A DNA stretch of 64,000 nucleotides from assembly GCA_027082925.1 (NCBI GenBank), contig JALWTD010000012.1:1-64000 (forward strand), written 5' to 3'. Shown piece by piece: positions 34,023-43,315 of this stretch (its first letter is position 1; the number at the start of each line of letters is the position of its first letter). The notes below the pieces were generated by a model. It saw nothing but the letters and a program-made list of their open reading frames with translations, had not been told where the DNA came from and did not search any database. A program made the translations under genes and the position numbers. The stretch is from Flavobacteriaceae bacterium. GTDB lineage: Bacteria; Bacteroidota; Bacteroidia; Flavobacteriales; Flavobacteriaceae.

Positions 34023-34445
34023 TTAACCCAACTTTGACTCAAAAGCCAATGCGTATAATTTTATTTGCTTAATCATAGATACCAAGCCGTTGGCTCTTGT
34101 TGGTGATAAGTGTTCTTTAAGACCAATTTTGTCAACAAAAAACAATTCGGCATTTAAAATATCTTTAGGAGTTTGATTGTTGTAAACACGAAGTAACAGC
34201 GCCACAATTCCCTTTGTTAAAATAGCGTCACTATCTGCAGTAAAAACAACTTTTCCATCTTGCATTTCAGAGTGTAGCCATACTTTAGATTGACAGCCGA
34301 CAATTAAATTTTCATCTAATTTATAAGCGTCATCTATTATTGGAAGTGATTTTCCTAACTCAATAATATATTCATAACGTTCCATCCAATCTTCAAACAT
34401 TGAAAACTCATCTATAATTTCTTCTTGTATTTCTTTGATAGTCAT
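34023..34445 (-). CDS. sufE: Cysteine desulfuration protein SufE
   Basis: 140-residue sulfur acceptor that takes persulfide from the SufS desulfurase. Active cysteine C51 in 'NLIVGCQSKVWLHSE', with 'SPTRANGLVSMIKQIKLYA' at the C terminus. ATG start. It opens the SufE-DUF59-DUF2480 unit, with a promoter just upstream; the other suf genes are not in this window. Confidence 0.96.
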   Translation of the reverse strand: MTIKEIQEEIIDEFSMFEDWMERYEYIIELGKSLPIIDDAYKLDENLIVGCQSKVWLHSEMQDGKVVFTADSDAILTKGIVALLLRVYNNQTPKDILNAELFFVDKIGLKEHLSPTRANGLVSMIKQIKLYALAFESKLG

Positions 34446-34463
34446 TTTTTAAACTTATTTTTG

Positions 34464-34496
34464 CAAAAGTAAACACATCTAATTGTTAAAAACAAA
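34464..34496 (-). promoter_or_regulatory. sufE operon promoter
   Basis: On the minus strand TTTG (34496-34493) and TACTTTTG (34471-34464) stand 21 bases apart, with the -7 18 bases upstream of the sufE ATG. Confidence 0.6.
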
Positions 34497-34551
34497 TATT
34501 AACACAAATTAACGCATCTATTTTATTAAGAGCGTTTTGTTATTTAAAAAA

Positions 34552-35478
34552 ATGAGTAAATTATTAATTGTAGGAACGGTTGCTTTTGATGCTATTGAAA
34601 CTCCGTTTGGAAAAACCGATAAAATTTTAGGAGGTGCAGCCACCTATATTTCACTTTCTGCATCGCAGTTTGGAGTACATTCTGGAATTGTTTCTGTAGT
34701 AGGAGGCGATTTCCCTAAATCGTACCTAGAAAAATTAAACAGTAAAAATATTAATACCGATGGTATTGAAATTATAGAAGATGGGAAAACGTTTTTTTGG
34801 AGCGGAAAATATCATAACGATTTAAATTCTAGAGATACCCTTATCACAGATTTAAACGTATTGGCCAATTTTAATCCGGTTGTTCCTGAGAGTTTTAAAG
34901 ATGCCGATTTTTTAATGTTAGGGAACTTACACCCTTCAGTACAAATGGATGTTATAAATCAGCTTCCGAAGAAACCTAAGTTAGTGGTGTTAGATACAAT
35001 GAATTTTTGGATGGATAACACTTTAAAAGAACTTATGGAAGTAATTGCAAAAATTGATGTAATTACGATAAATGACGAAGAAGCCAGACAGCTTTCTGGA
35101 GAATATTCTTTAGTGAAAGCAGCTCAAAAAATATATACAATGGGCCCTAAATACGTAGTTATTAAAAAAGGAGAACATGGAGCCTTATTATTTCATGAAG
35201 ACAATGTGTTCTTTGCACCCGCACTACCGTTAGAAGAAGTATTTGACCCAACTGGAGCAGGAGATACTTTTGCCGGAGGATTTATAGGATACATTGCCAA
35301 AACCGGAGATGTTTCTTTTGAAAATATGAAACGAGCAGTAATATCGGGTTCTAACCTAGCATCGTTTTGCGTGGAGAAGTTTGGAACAGAACGTATGGAA
35401 AATTTACAACAAAGTGAAATTCAACAGCGTTTACTGCAATTTAAGCAACTAACACAATTTGAAATAGAAATAAATTAA
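34552..35478 (+). CDS. PfkB family carbohydrate kinase
   Basis: Ribokinase-fold sugar or nucleoside kinase of 308 residues from ATG 34552 (the track uses TTG 34537). The glycine-rich sugar site is 'ILGGAATYISLSASQFG' and the ATP/anion-hole and catalytic-Asp motif is 'DPTGAGDTFAGGFIGY'. The substrate cannot be read out; ribokinase, adenosine kinase and fructokinase branches are all possible. It lies 60 bases upstream of the amidophosphoribosyltransferase, with a terminator hairpin in between. Confidence 0.88.
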   Translation: MSKLLIVGTVAFDAIETPFGKTDKILGGAATYISLSASQFGVHSGIVSVVGGDFPKSYLEKLNSKNINTDGIEIIEDGKTFFWSGKYHNDLNSRDTLITDLNVLANFNPVVPESFKDADFLMLGNLHPSVQMDVINQLPKKPKLVVLDTMNFWMDNTLKELMEVIAKIDVITINDEEARQLSGEYSLVKAAQKIYTMGPKYVVIKKGEHGALLFHEDNVFFAPALPLEEVFDPTGAGDTFAGGFIGYIAKTGDVSFENMKRAVISGSNLASFCVEKFGTERMENLQQSEIQQRLLQFKQLTQFEIEIN

Positions 35479-35482
35479 CCCT

Positions 35483-35509
35483 AAAATCCGCATTTGTGCG
35501 GATTTTTTT
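35483..35509 (+). terminator. Rho-independent terminator after the PfkB kinase
   Basis: AAATCCGCA-TTTG-TGCGGATTT followed by a T run. The 9-bp stem begins 5 bases after the stop codon. Confidence 0.9.
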
Positions 35510-35538
35510 ATTTAATTTAACTAACAAAAACTACTACT

Positions 35539-37437
35539 ATGAGCGACGCTATTAAACACGAATGTGGAATTGCAATGGTTCGTTTATTAAAACCATTACA
35601 GTATTATAAAAACAAATACGGAACGGCATTTTACGGTTTAAATAAAATGTATTTGTTAATGGAAAAACAACACAATCGTGGTCAAGATGGTGCCGGATTG
35701 GCAAGTATAAAGTTTGATGTAAGTCCGGGAATCCGTTATATTAGTCGTATACGCTCTAACAAAGCACATCCAATACAAGATATTTTTTCTCAGATAGATG
35801 AACGGTTAAACAATTTTACAACACGTTTTCCCGATAAAAGAGATGACGTGCAATGGCAAGTAAATAATTTACCTTATATAGGAAATTTATTTCTAGGTCA
35901 TGTAAGATACGGCACATTTGGGAAAAATAGTATTGAAAGTGTACACCCTTTTTTACGCCAAAGCAACTGGATGCACAAGAGTTTGATTGTTGCCGGAAAT
36001 TTTAACATGACAAACTCATTACGCTTGTTTAATGATTTGGTAGAGCTGGGACAGCATCCTAAAGAAATGACCGATACGGTTACTGTAATGGAAAAAATGG
36101 GACATTTTATTGATGATGAAGTGGCTGAGTTGTATCAAGAAATTAAATCGGAAGGTATTGGAAAAAAGGAAGCTTCTCCACTTATAGAACAGCGTATAAA
36201 CATTCAAAAAATATTAAAAAAATCGGCTAAAAATTGGGATGGAGGTTATGCAATGGCAGGTTTACTTGGTCATGGAGATGCCTTTGTTTTACGAGATCCG
36301 GCCGGAATTAGACCGGCATTTTATTATGTAGATGATGAGGTGGTAGTAGTTGCATCTGAACGTCCTGTAATTCAAACGGTTTTTAATGTTGCTATTAACG
36401 ATGTAAAAGAATTGGAACGTGGCCATGCGCTAATTATTAAGCGTAACGGGAAAATTTCTATAGACGAAATTAAGGAGCAATTACCTAAAAAATCATGCTC
36501 GTTTGAGCGTATTTACTTTTCTAGAGGAAGCGATGCCGATATTTATACAGAAAGAAAGAATTTAGGGAAATTAGTATTTCCTCAAATTTTAAAGAAAATA
36601 AATAACGACATTAAAAATACAGTATTTTCATACATTCCTAATACAGCTGAAACCTCGTTTTACGGGATGAGAGAAGCGGCAGAAAATTTTTTAAACCTTC
36701 AAAAAACCGAAGCTATTTTAAAAGGACAACGAAGCTTATCTGCCGAAGCAGTCACAAAAATTTTAGCAGAACGTCCTCGAGTTGAAAAACTAGCTGTTAA
36801 AGATGCTAAGCTAAGAACTTTTATTGCCGATGATTCCAGTAGAGACGATTTAGTAGCTCACGTATACGATGTTACCTACGGAATTGTAAAACCTAACGAT
36901 AATTTAGTAGTAATTGATGATAGCATAGTAAGAGGAACAACACTAAAAAAGAGTATCATTAAAATTTTAGATAGGTTAAACCCTAAAAAAATTATTATTG
37001 TATCCTCTGCTCCTCAAATAAGATATCCCGATTGCTATGGAATAGATATGGCTAAAATGGGTGATTTTATAGCTTTTAGAGCAGCATTAGCTCTGCTAAA
37101 AGAAGTTGATAAACACCATATTGTTGAAGAAGTATATAAAAGTTGCAAGCAGCAACAAGACTTAGAAGATATTGCTGTAAAAAATGCAGTTAAAGAAATT
37201 TACAACTTATTTACAGATGAGCAAATCTCCGATAAGATTGCTGAAATGCTAAAAACAGATGATATCTCGGCCGAGATTGAAGTTGTATTTCAATCCGTAG
37301 AAAATTTACATAAAGCTTGTCCTAATCATTTGGGCGATTGGTATTTTACAGGAAATTATCCAACACCTGGAGGAAACCGTGTTGTAAACGATGCTTTTAT
37401 TAATTTTTACGAAGGTAAAAGTGGAAGAGCATATTAA
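35539..37437 (+). CDS. purF: Amidophosphoribosyltransferase family protein (long Bacteroidota type)
   Basis: Glutamine PRPP amidotransferase family, first step of purine synthesis. 632 residues versus ~500 for the classical enzyme. The N-terminal nucleophile is C9 in 'MSDAIKHECGIAM', so an 8-residue leader precedes the catalytic cysteine and may need removal. 'QHNRGQDGAGLASI' follows, and the C-terminal PRTase domain has the PRPP loop 'VVIDDSIVRGTTLKKSI'. The C-terminal tail ('EVVFQSVENLHKACPNHLGDWYFTGNYP') is extra. It may be a paralogue of the canonical purF elsewhere in the genome, which cannot be checked here, so the symbol is a family-level assignment. Followed by a bidirectional terminator. 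Confidence 0.85.
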   Translation: MSDAIKHECGIAMVRLLKPLQYYKNKYGTAFYGLNKMYLLMEKQHNRGQDGAGLASIKFDVSPGIRYISRIRSNKAHPIQDIFSQIDERLNNFTTRFPDKRDDVQWQVNNLPYIGNLFLGHVRYGTFGKNSIESVHPFLRQSNWMHKSLIVAGNFNMTNSLRLFNDLVELGQHPKEMTDTVTVMEKMGHFIDDEVAELYQEIKSEGIGKKEASPLIEQRINIQKILKKSAKNWDGGYAMAGLLGHGDAFVLRDPAGIRPAFYYVDDEVVVVASERPVIQTVFNVAINDVKELERGHALIIKRNGKISIDEIKEQLPKKSCSFERIYFSRGSDADIYTERKNLGKLVFPQILKKINNDIKNTVFSYIPNTAETSFYGMREAAENFLNLQKTEAILKGQRSLSAEAVTKILAERPRVEKLAVKDAKLRTFIADDSSRDDLVAHVYDVTYGIVKPNDNLVVIDDSIVRGTTLKKSIIKILDRLNPKKIIIVSSAPQIRYPDCYGIDMAKMGDFIAFRAALALLKEVDKHHIVEEVYKSCKQQQDLEDIAVKNAVKEIYNLFTDEQISDKIAEMLKTDDISAEIEVVFQSVENLHKACPNHLGDWYFTGNYPTPGGNRVVNDAFINFYEGKSGRAY

Positions 37438-37460
37438 CAGAAATGTATTACACTAAACAA

Positions 37461-37490
37461 AAAAACTCGCAATATTGCGAGTTTTTTTGT
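37461..37490. terminator. Bidirectional terminator between purF and superoxide dismutase
   Basis: A perfect palindrome AAAAACTCGCAATATTGCGAGTTTTT with T tracts on both strands, between convergent genes, 24 bases after the purF stop. Confidence 0.92.
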
Positions 37491-37509
37491 TTTAAATAGC
37501 AGTAAAAAA

Positions 37510-38118
37510 TTATTTATTTTCTGTGTATCGTTTAGAAACTTCTTCCCAATTAATAACATTAAAAAATGCGTTAATATAGTCAGGTCTTCGGTTTTGGTAA
37601 TTTAAATAGTACGCATGTTCCCAAACATCTAATCCTAAAATTGGATAACCACCACAACCAATACCCGGCATAAGAGGATTGTCTTGATTTGCCGATGAGC
37701 AAACATCTACTTTACCTCCTTTGTGAACACAAAGCCATGCCCATCCTGATCCAAATCTGGTAGCAGCAGCTTTAGAGAAAGCGTCTTTAAAAGCTTCAAA
37801 AGAGCCAAAAGCATTATTTATTGCATCCGCTAGTTCTCCTGTTGGGGTTCCTCCACCATTTGGAGACATTATTTCCCAAAATAAACAGTGATTGTAGTAA
37901 CCACCACCGTTATTTCTAACAGCACCATTACTCATATCTAAATTGGTTAAAATAGCATCGATAGATTTTCCTTCTAAATCAGTTCCAGCTATAGCATTGT
38001 TTAAGTTATTTGTGTATCCAGCATGGTGTTTTCCATGGTGAATTTCCATTGTTTTCGCATCAATATGTGGTTCTAACGCATCAAAAGCGTAAGGTAATTT
38101 TGGTAATTCAAAAGCCAT
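37510..38118 (-). CDS. sodA: Superoxide dismutase (Fe/Mn family, Mn-type signature)
   Basis: Cytosolic superoxide dismutase of 202 residues. Metal ligands by alignment to E. coli SodA: H27 ('TMEIHHGKH'), H77 ('YYNHCLFW'), D164 and H168 ('[16 protein letters not shown]'). The Mn-type features are Q145 in '[12 protein letters not shown]' and the '[11 protein letters not shown]' region, not the Fe-type Gly/Ala pattern; cambialistic behaviour cannot be excluded. ATG start, with a perfect -7 element 34 bases upstream. Confidence 0.94.
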   Translation of the reverse strand: MAFELPKLPYAFDALEPHIDAKTMEIHHGKHHAGYTNNLNNAIAGTDLEGKSIDAILTNLDMSNGAVRNNGGGYYNHCLFWEIMSPNGGGTPTGELADAINNAFGSFEAFKDAFSKAAATRFGSGWAWLCVHKGGKVDVCSSANQDNPLMPGIGCGGYPILGLDVWEHAYYLNYQNRRPDYINAFFNVINWEEVSKRYTENK

Positions 38119-38152
38119 AATTGTATTTTTTTAGTTTAACATTAAGTGTATT

Positions 38153-38160
38153 CAAAGGTA
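38153..38160 (-). promoter_or_regulatory. -7 element of superoxide dismutase promoter
   Basis: TACCTTTG on the minus strand, perfect consensus, 34 bases upstream of the ATG. Confidence 0.45.
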
Positions 38161-38232
38161 GCGAACGATTTCCATTATTGAAAATAGAATGTTTTTATAC
38201 CAATATTATTAAATCCTATTGCTTAAAATAAG

Positions 38233-39255
38233 TTAATAGTTTGCATCATCGGGATATTTAGCCATAAATTCTTCGGCTTTTTTTACCATTTCTCTACTTC
38301 CGCAGAAAAACGGAACACGTTGATGAAGTTCAGTAGGTTTTATATCTAAAATTCTTTGATAGCCATCACTCGCCAACCCGTTTGCTTGTTCAGCCAAAAA
38401 AGCCATAGGGTTGCATTCGTATAACAAACGTAATTTACCTTTGGGTCCTATAGAACTTGTTGGATAAATATAAATACCTCCTTTTATCATATTTCTGTGG
38501 AAGTCTGAAACCAAAGAACCTATATATCTAGAGGTGTATGGTCTATCTTCTTTTTCTTCTTGACAATATTTTAAATAATCTTTAACACCTTGAGGAAAAT
38601 GCACATAGTTTCCTTCGTTTATAGAATATATTTTTCCTTTTTCGGGAAATTTCATGTTTGGGTGTGATAAATAAAATGAGCCAATGGCCGGATTTAATGT
38701 AAATCCGTTTACACCATGTCCCGAGGTGTAAACCAACATTGTTGAGGTTCCATAAACCACATAACCTGCAGCAACTTGCTGATTTCCTCTTTGAAGAAAA
38801 TCTATTTTTTCAACAGGAGTACCTACAGGAGTTATTCGTCGGTATATAGAAAAAATAGTTCCTACAGAAACATTTACATCAATATTAGACGACCCGTCTA
38901 AAGGGTCAATCAATACAACGTATTTGTTTTCGTTGGTTTCGTGCTTTCCTTTTATGGTTACAAAATCATCTTCTTCTTCACTGGCAATTCCGCAAACAAT
39001 TTCTCTATTAATAAGTGTTTGCATAAATACATTATTTGCATAAACATCTAATTTTTGCTGATCTTCACCTTGAATGTTTATATCTCCGGCTGCACCTAAA
39101 ATATCTATTAACCCGGCTTTATTAACTTTGTAGTTTACAATTTTTGAAGCTAATTTAATAGAGCTAATGAGTCTTGAAAATTCTCCTGAAGTAGATTCGT
39201 AGTGTTTTTGGTTTTCAATAATAAACTCTCCTAAGGTGAGGTTGTTATCTTTCAT
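38233..39255 (-). CDS. fbp: Fructose-1,6-bisphosphatase class I
   Basis: Gluconeogenic fructose-1,6-bisphosphate phosphatase of 340 residues. Metal-phosphate motif '[24 protein letters not shown]'; C-terminal signature '[21 protein letters not shown]' with the active-site Lys/Arg region. ATG start. A near-consensus -7 (GATATTTG) lies at 39282-39289 on the minus strand. A single gene divergent from the GNAT gene. Confidence 0.97.
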   Translation of the reverse strand: MKDNNLTLGEFIIENQKHYESTSGEFSRLISSIKLASKIVNYKVNKAGLIDILGAAGDINIQGEDQQKLDVYANNVFMQTLINREIVCGIASEEEDDFVTIKGKHETNENKYVVLIDPLDGSSNIDVNVSVGTIFSIYRRITPVGTPVEKIDFLQRGNQQVAAGYVVYGTSTMLVYTSGHGVNGFTLNPAIGSFYLSHPNMKFPEKGKIYSINEGNYVHFPQGVKDYLKYCQEEKEDRPYTSRYIGSLVSDFHRNMIKGGIYIYPTSSIGPKGKLRLLYECNPMAFLAEQANGLASDGYQRILDIKPTELHQRVPFFCGSREMVKKAEEFMAKYPDDANY

Positions 39256-39382
39256 GGCAGTAATTAGTTGTTTGCGTTATGCAAATATCGATAAAATTAT
39301 TTTTAAAAAAGACTTTTGTTTGTAAGATAGTTTATTTAAAGATTTTTTACTTTAGCCAAACCTATTATTTAAATCATAAAAA

Positions 39383-39862
39383 ATGAGTTTTACAATTAGA
39401 GAAGGAACTATAAATGATATGCCTTCAGTTTTAAAGTTGATAAAAGAGTTGGCCCATTTTGAAAAAGAACCGGATGCGGTTGAAGTTACTGTTGCCGATT
39501 TGGAAAGAGATGGTTTTGGTAAAACGCCATTGTTTAAAACATTTATAGCTGAAATGGATAATGAAATTGTAGGAATGGCGTTGTTTTACCCAAGATATTC
39601 TACTTGGAAAGGACCAACTATTCATTTAGAAGATTTAATAGTTACGCAACACAAAAGAGGGCTTAAAATAGGGAATGCGTTATACGCTAAAGTTATAGAA
39701 TACGGATATGCTTTAGGTGTAAAACGTATAGAGTGGGTAGTTCTAGATTGGAATACACCGGCAATTGAATTTTATAAAAAGTCTGGCGCTACCATTTTAA
39801 GAGATTGGGATACGGTACAATTAAATGAAGAAGCTATCAAAAACTTTGTTAAGAAAGGTTAA
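39383..39862 (+). CDS. GNAT family N-acetyltransferase (diamine/spermidine acetyltransferase-like)
   Basis: 159-residue acetyl-CoA-dependent acetyltransferase. The acetyl-CoA site is 'LEDLIVTQHKRGLKIGNALYAKVIEYG', the core has 'GMALFYPRYSTWKGPTIHLEDL', and 'VLDWNTPAIEFYKKSGA' is the typical C-terminal motif of the SSAT-like branch, so amine or diamine substrates are possible. ATG start, 27 bases after a -7-like TACTTTAG. The stop is 3 bases before the aspartokinase ATG, so they are cotranscribed. Confidence 0.88.
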   Translation: MSFTIREGTINDMPSVLKLIKELAHFEKEPDAVEVTVADLERDGFGKTPLFKTFIAEMDNEIVGMALFYPRYSTWKGPTIHLEDLIVTQHKRGLKIGNALYAKVIEYGYALGVKRIEWVVLDWNTPAIEFYKKSGATILRDWDTVQLNEEAIKNFVKKG

Positions 39863-39865
39863 CGT

Positions 39866-41116
39866 ATGAAGGTTTTTAAATTTGGAGGTGCATCTGTTAA
39901 AGATGCTGAAGGGGTTAAAAATTTAGTAAATGTTTTAACTCATGAGGGAATTAAAAATACGCTTATAGTTATTTCGGCAATGGGAAAAATGACCAATGCT
40001 TTTGAAAACATTGTAAACTCTTATTTTCACAAAACAAAAGACCTATCAGCAAATATAGCATATGTAAAAGAGTATCACTTAGAGATAGCACGTGAATTGT
40101 TTAATGATACAGACCACTCCATTTATTCAGAAATAGACGCTATTGTAAACACACTACACCTTTTTTTAGCCAAAAACAATTCAACCGATTACAACTTTAT
40201 TTACGACCAAATAGTGGGTTTTGGAGAAATGTTATCTACCAAAATAATAAGTAGGTACTTAAACCATTCGGGCATTAAAAATAAGTGGATTGATGTTAGA
40301 AAGTATATTATTACCAATGCTAATTTTAGAGATGCTTCTGTTAATTGGAAGCAAACAACAACAAATATTTCAACGTTAAATACATACAAACAATTATACA
40401 TAACGCAAGGTTTTTTAGGGGCTACCTTAAAAGGAGAAACCACAACACTGGGGCGCGAAGGATCTGATTTTACGGCGGCTATTTTTGCGTATTGTTTAAA
40501 TGCAAAAAGTTTAACTATTTGGAAAGATGTAAATGGTGTTTTAAATGCAGACCCACGGTATTTTAAAAATGCAACACCACTACCTAAAATATCGTATAAA
40601 GAAGCTATAGAAATGGCTTTTTACGGAGCTTCTGTTATTCACCCTAAAACATTAAAACCACTTGAAAATAAAAGAATACCACTATATGTTAGGTCGTTTT
40701 ACGATTTAAACCTTTCAGGAACAGAAGTTAATAAAGATTTAAAAGGAACAGTAGAAACACCTTGTTTTATTGTAAAGCATCATCAAAAACTTGTTGCTAT
40801 TTCAGCATTAGATTTTTCATTTATGGTTGAAAGTAATTTAAGTGATATTTTTAAGGTTTTACACACCCATAAAATAAAAGTAAACCTAATACAAAATTCA
40901 GCAATTAGTTTTTCGGTTTGTATTGAAGATAAGTACAATAACTTTAAACTATTTTTAACAGAGTTAAAAGACAAGTACAATGTAAATTACGTTGAAGATG
41001 TAACATTGTATACGGTAAGACATGCAACACCAAAATCTATTAAAGAAATTGAATCAAAAGGAACGGTTTTATTAAAGCAGGTAACAATGGGAACGGTTCA
41101 AGTTGTTGTCGAATAA
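39866..41116 (+). CDS. Aspartate kinase (monofunctional)
   Basis: Phosphorylates aspartate at the entry to lysine, threonine and methionine synthesis. 416 residues. N-terminal ATP/phosphate motif 'MKVFKFGGASVKDAEGVKN', kinase core 'LGREGSDFTAAIFAYCL' and 'WKDVNGVLNADPRYF', and two C-terminal ACT domains ('LVAISALDFSFMVESNLSDIFKVL', 'VNLIQNSAISFSVCIED') that sense end products. Length fits a monofunctional enzyme rather than a ThrA-type fusion. A promoter for the next gene overlaps its 3' end. Confidence 0.94.
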   Translation: MKVFKFGGASVKDAEGVKNLVNVLTHEGIKNTLIVISAMGKMTNAFENIVNSYFHKTKDLSANIAYVKEYHLEIARELFNDTDHSIYSEIDAIVNTLHLFLAKNNSTDYNFIYDQIVGFGEMLSTKIISRYLNHSGIKNKWIDVRKYIITNANFRDASVNWKQTTTNISTLNTYKQLYITQGFLGATLKGETTTLGREGSDFTAAIFAYCLNAKSLTIWKDVNGVLNADPRYFKNATPLPKISYKEAIEMAFYGASVIHPKTLKPLENKRIPLYVRSFYDLNLSGTEVNKDLKGTVETPCFIVKHHQKLVAISALDFSFMVESNLSDIFKVLHTHKIKVNLIQNSAISFSVCIEDKYNNFKLFLTELKDKYNVNYVEDVTLYTVRHATPKSIKEIESKGTVLLKQVTMGTVQVVVE

Positions 41117-41130
41117 ATTATGTATTTTTG
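41103..41130 (+). promoter_or_regulatory. Promoter of the OlsF-like acyltransferase gene
   Basis: TTG at 41103-41105 and a perfect TATTTTTG at 41123-41130, 17 bases apart. The -33 lies inside the end of the aspartokinase gene; the -7 is 24 bases before the ATG. Confidence 0.55.
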
Positions 41131-41154
41131 CAATTACCCTTAAGTTAATAATGA

Positions 41155-42993
41155 ATGAGTTTAGTAACAGCTAAAGAAGTTGCGAGAGCAATAAACCTAG
41201 ATAAATATGGATTTATAGGTACGTTTTTTGGGTGGTTACTAATGAAATTACTCAGAATATCTACCATAAATAAAATTTACAATAAGCACAAACACTTAAA
41301 AGATTTAGCATTTTTTTCGGCATTATTAAACGATTTACAAATTAAGTTTGAAATTCCTGAAGAAGATTTAAATAGAATTCCAAAAACAGGTGCTTTTATT
41401 ACGGTTTCAAACCATCCTTTAGGAGGAATAGATGGTATTTTATTGTTAAAATTACTTATTGAAAAACGTCCGGATTATAAAATTATAGCCAATTTTTTAT
41501 TGCATAGAATTGAGCCTATGAAGCCATTTATAATGCCGGTAAACCCTTTTGAAGACAGGAAAGATGCGCAATCTAGTTTGGCAGGAATTAAAAGTTCTCT
41601 AAAACATCTTCAAGAAGGATATCCGTTAGGTATTTTTCCGGCAGGAGAAGTATCTACTTATAAAGATGGTAAGTTAATTGTAGATAAACCTTGGGAAGAA
41701 GGAGCTATAAAATTGATTCAAAAAGCAAAAGTACCGGTTATACCTATTTATTTTCACGCTAAAAACAGCAGGTTATTTTATGTATTATCTAAACTAAACG
41801 ATAAGCTGAGGACGGCAAAACTTCCTTCAGAACTTTTATCTCAAAGAGAACGAGTAATAAAGGTTAGAATAGGGAAACCAATCTCTGTTAAAAACCAAGA
41901 GGAATACAAGAATACCAAAGATTTTTGTGATTTTATTAGAAGAAAAACATACATGCTTGCCAATCCTTTTGAAAAAAAGACAATGTCTTTAAGTTCTGCA
42001 TCTCTAAAAATATCAAAATCACCTAAAGAGATTGTAAGTCAACGTAATATTGATAAAATGATTGGAGAGGTAAATGCATTGCGAAAAAACAACGGAAGAC
42101 TTTTAAAAAGCAAAAACTATGAAGTCTTTTTTGCTTTGAGTAAGCAAATACCAAACTTGGTTTTTGAAATAGGAAGGTTGCGTGAAGTTACTTTTAGAGC
42201 TGTTGGAGAAGGAACAAACGAATCTATAGATTTAGATGCTTTTGATAGTTATTACCACCATTTATTTTTGTGGGATAATGAAGCTAAGAAGTTGGTAGGC
42301 GCTTACCGTATGGGATTAGGAAAACAGATTTACAAAAAATACGGTATAGAAGGATTTTATGTACAAACCTTATTTAAATTTGAGCCTGAGTTGTATTCTA
42401 TGATGGAAAACTCTATAGAAATGGGACGTGCCTTTATTATTAAAGAATACCAACAAAAGCCAATGCCGCTATTCTTACTTTGGAAAGGAATTGTTCATGT
42501 TACATTACGCCATCCAGAGTATAAGTATTTAATAGGAGGAGTTAGTATAAGCAACCAGTTTTCTAATTTTTCAAAATCGCTTATGATTGAGTTTATGAAG
42601 TCACATTACTACGATCCTTACATTGCACAATATATTCACCCTAAAAAAGAATACAAGGTTAAATTAAAAGACGCCGATAAAGACTTTGTGTTTGATGCTA
42701 CAAAATCAGATTTAAATAAGTTTGATAAAATTATAGATGAAATAGAACCGGGAGCTCTTAGAATCCCTGTTTTAATTAAAAAGTATGTTAAGCAAAATGC
42801 ACGTTTGGTAGCTTTTAATGTTGACCCGAAGTTTAACAATGCCGTAGACGGATTAATGTACATTAGAGTAGCAGATATTCCTGAAAGTACAGTAAAACCC
42901 GTTATGGAAGAGTATCAGGCAGAGCTAGAAAGCAAACTGGAGAATGAAGAAATCGAAGATGATTTTGAAGAAAAATCACCTTCAACTACCTAA
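41155..42993 (+). CDS. olsF: Bifunctional PlsC-like acyltransferase plus OlsB/GlsB-type N-acyltransferase (OlsF-like)
   Basis: 612 residues. Residues about 60-270 are a PlsC-type lysophospholipid acyltransferase with an HX5D motif (H87 to D93 in 'SNHPLGGIDG') instead of the canonical HX4D, and 'FPAGEVST' in place of FPEGTRS. Residues about 290-600 form a hemolysin-like GNAT N-acyltransferase ('FEIGRLREVTFRAVGEGTNES', 'IEMGRAFIIKEYQQKPMPLFLLWKG'), the OlsB/GlsB domain. Such fusions in Bacteroidota (OlsF, including one from Flavobacterium johnsoniae) make aminolipids: N-acylation of ornithine or glycine, then O-acylation. The amino acid used here is not determined. ATG start; own promoter. Confidence 0.88.
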   Translation: MSLVTAKEVARAINLDKYGFIGTFFGWLLMKLLRISTINKIYNKHKHLKDLAFFSALLNDLQIKFEIPEEDLNRIPKTGAFITVSNHPLGGIDGILLLKLLIEKRPDYKIIANFLLHRIEPMKPFIMPVNPFEDRKDAQSSLAGIKSSLKHLQEGYPLGIFPAGEVSTYKDGKLIVDKPWEEGAIKLIQKAKVPVIPIYFHAKNSRLFYVLSKLNDKLRTAKLPSELLSQRERVIKVRIGKPISVKNQEEYKNTKDFCDFIRRKTYMLANPFEKKTMSLSSASLKISKSPKEIVSQRNIDKMIGEVNALRKNNGRLLKSKNYEVFFALSKQIPNLVFEIGRLREVTFRAVGEGTNESIDLDAFDSYYHHLFLWDNEAKKLVGAYRMGLGKQIYKKYGIEGFYVQTLFKFEPELYSMMENSIEMGRAFIIKEYQQKPMPLFLLWKGIVHVTLRHPEYKYLIGGVSISNQFSNFSKSLMIEFMKSHYYDPYIAQYIHPKKEYKVKLKDADKDFVFDATKSDLNKFDKIIDEIEPGALRIPVLIKKYVKQNARLVAFNVDPKFNNAVDGLMYIRVADIPESTVKPVMEEYQAELESKLENEEIEDDFEEKSPSTT

Positions 42994-43003
42994 TTTTAGT
43001 GTA

Positions 43004-43279
43004 CTAAAACCACTCTTTTTGGTTTACTTGGTAAGTGTTTATAAACTCTTCATCAGATTTTGTTAAGTATATTATTCCTTCAATAAAACCAATAATACTT
43101 AAAATCCCGCAGCTTACAAACGAAATAATTACTTGAATAATTCCGGCTTTGGTGTATCCTAAGATAAATTTGTGAACACCAAAAGCTCCAAACAAAATGG
43201 CTAAAATTCCAGCAATAACTCTTTTACTCTCTTGATTTGTGTTTTGTACAACGTTTCCGTTTTCATCTATTATTTCCAT
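43004..43279 (-). CDS. TM2 domain protein
   Basis: 91-residue small membrane protein with the TM2 motif: two helices joined by 'FGAFGVHKFILGYTKAGIIQVIISFVSCG', then 'LSIIGFIEGIIYLTKSDEEF'. ATG start. TM2 proteins of this kind have no settled bacterial function. Convergent with the acyltransferase gene. Confidence 0.88.
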   Translation of the reverse strand: MEIIDENGNVVQNTNQESKRVIAGILAILFGAFGVHKFILGYTKAGIIQVIISFVSCGILSIIGFIEGIIYLTKSDEEFINTYQVNQKEWF

Positions 43280-43315
43280 AAATTATTATTTTTTTACAAT
43301 TTTAAAAGTACAAAT

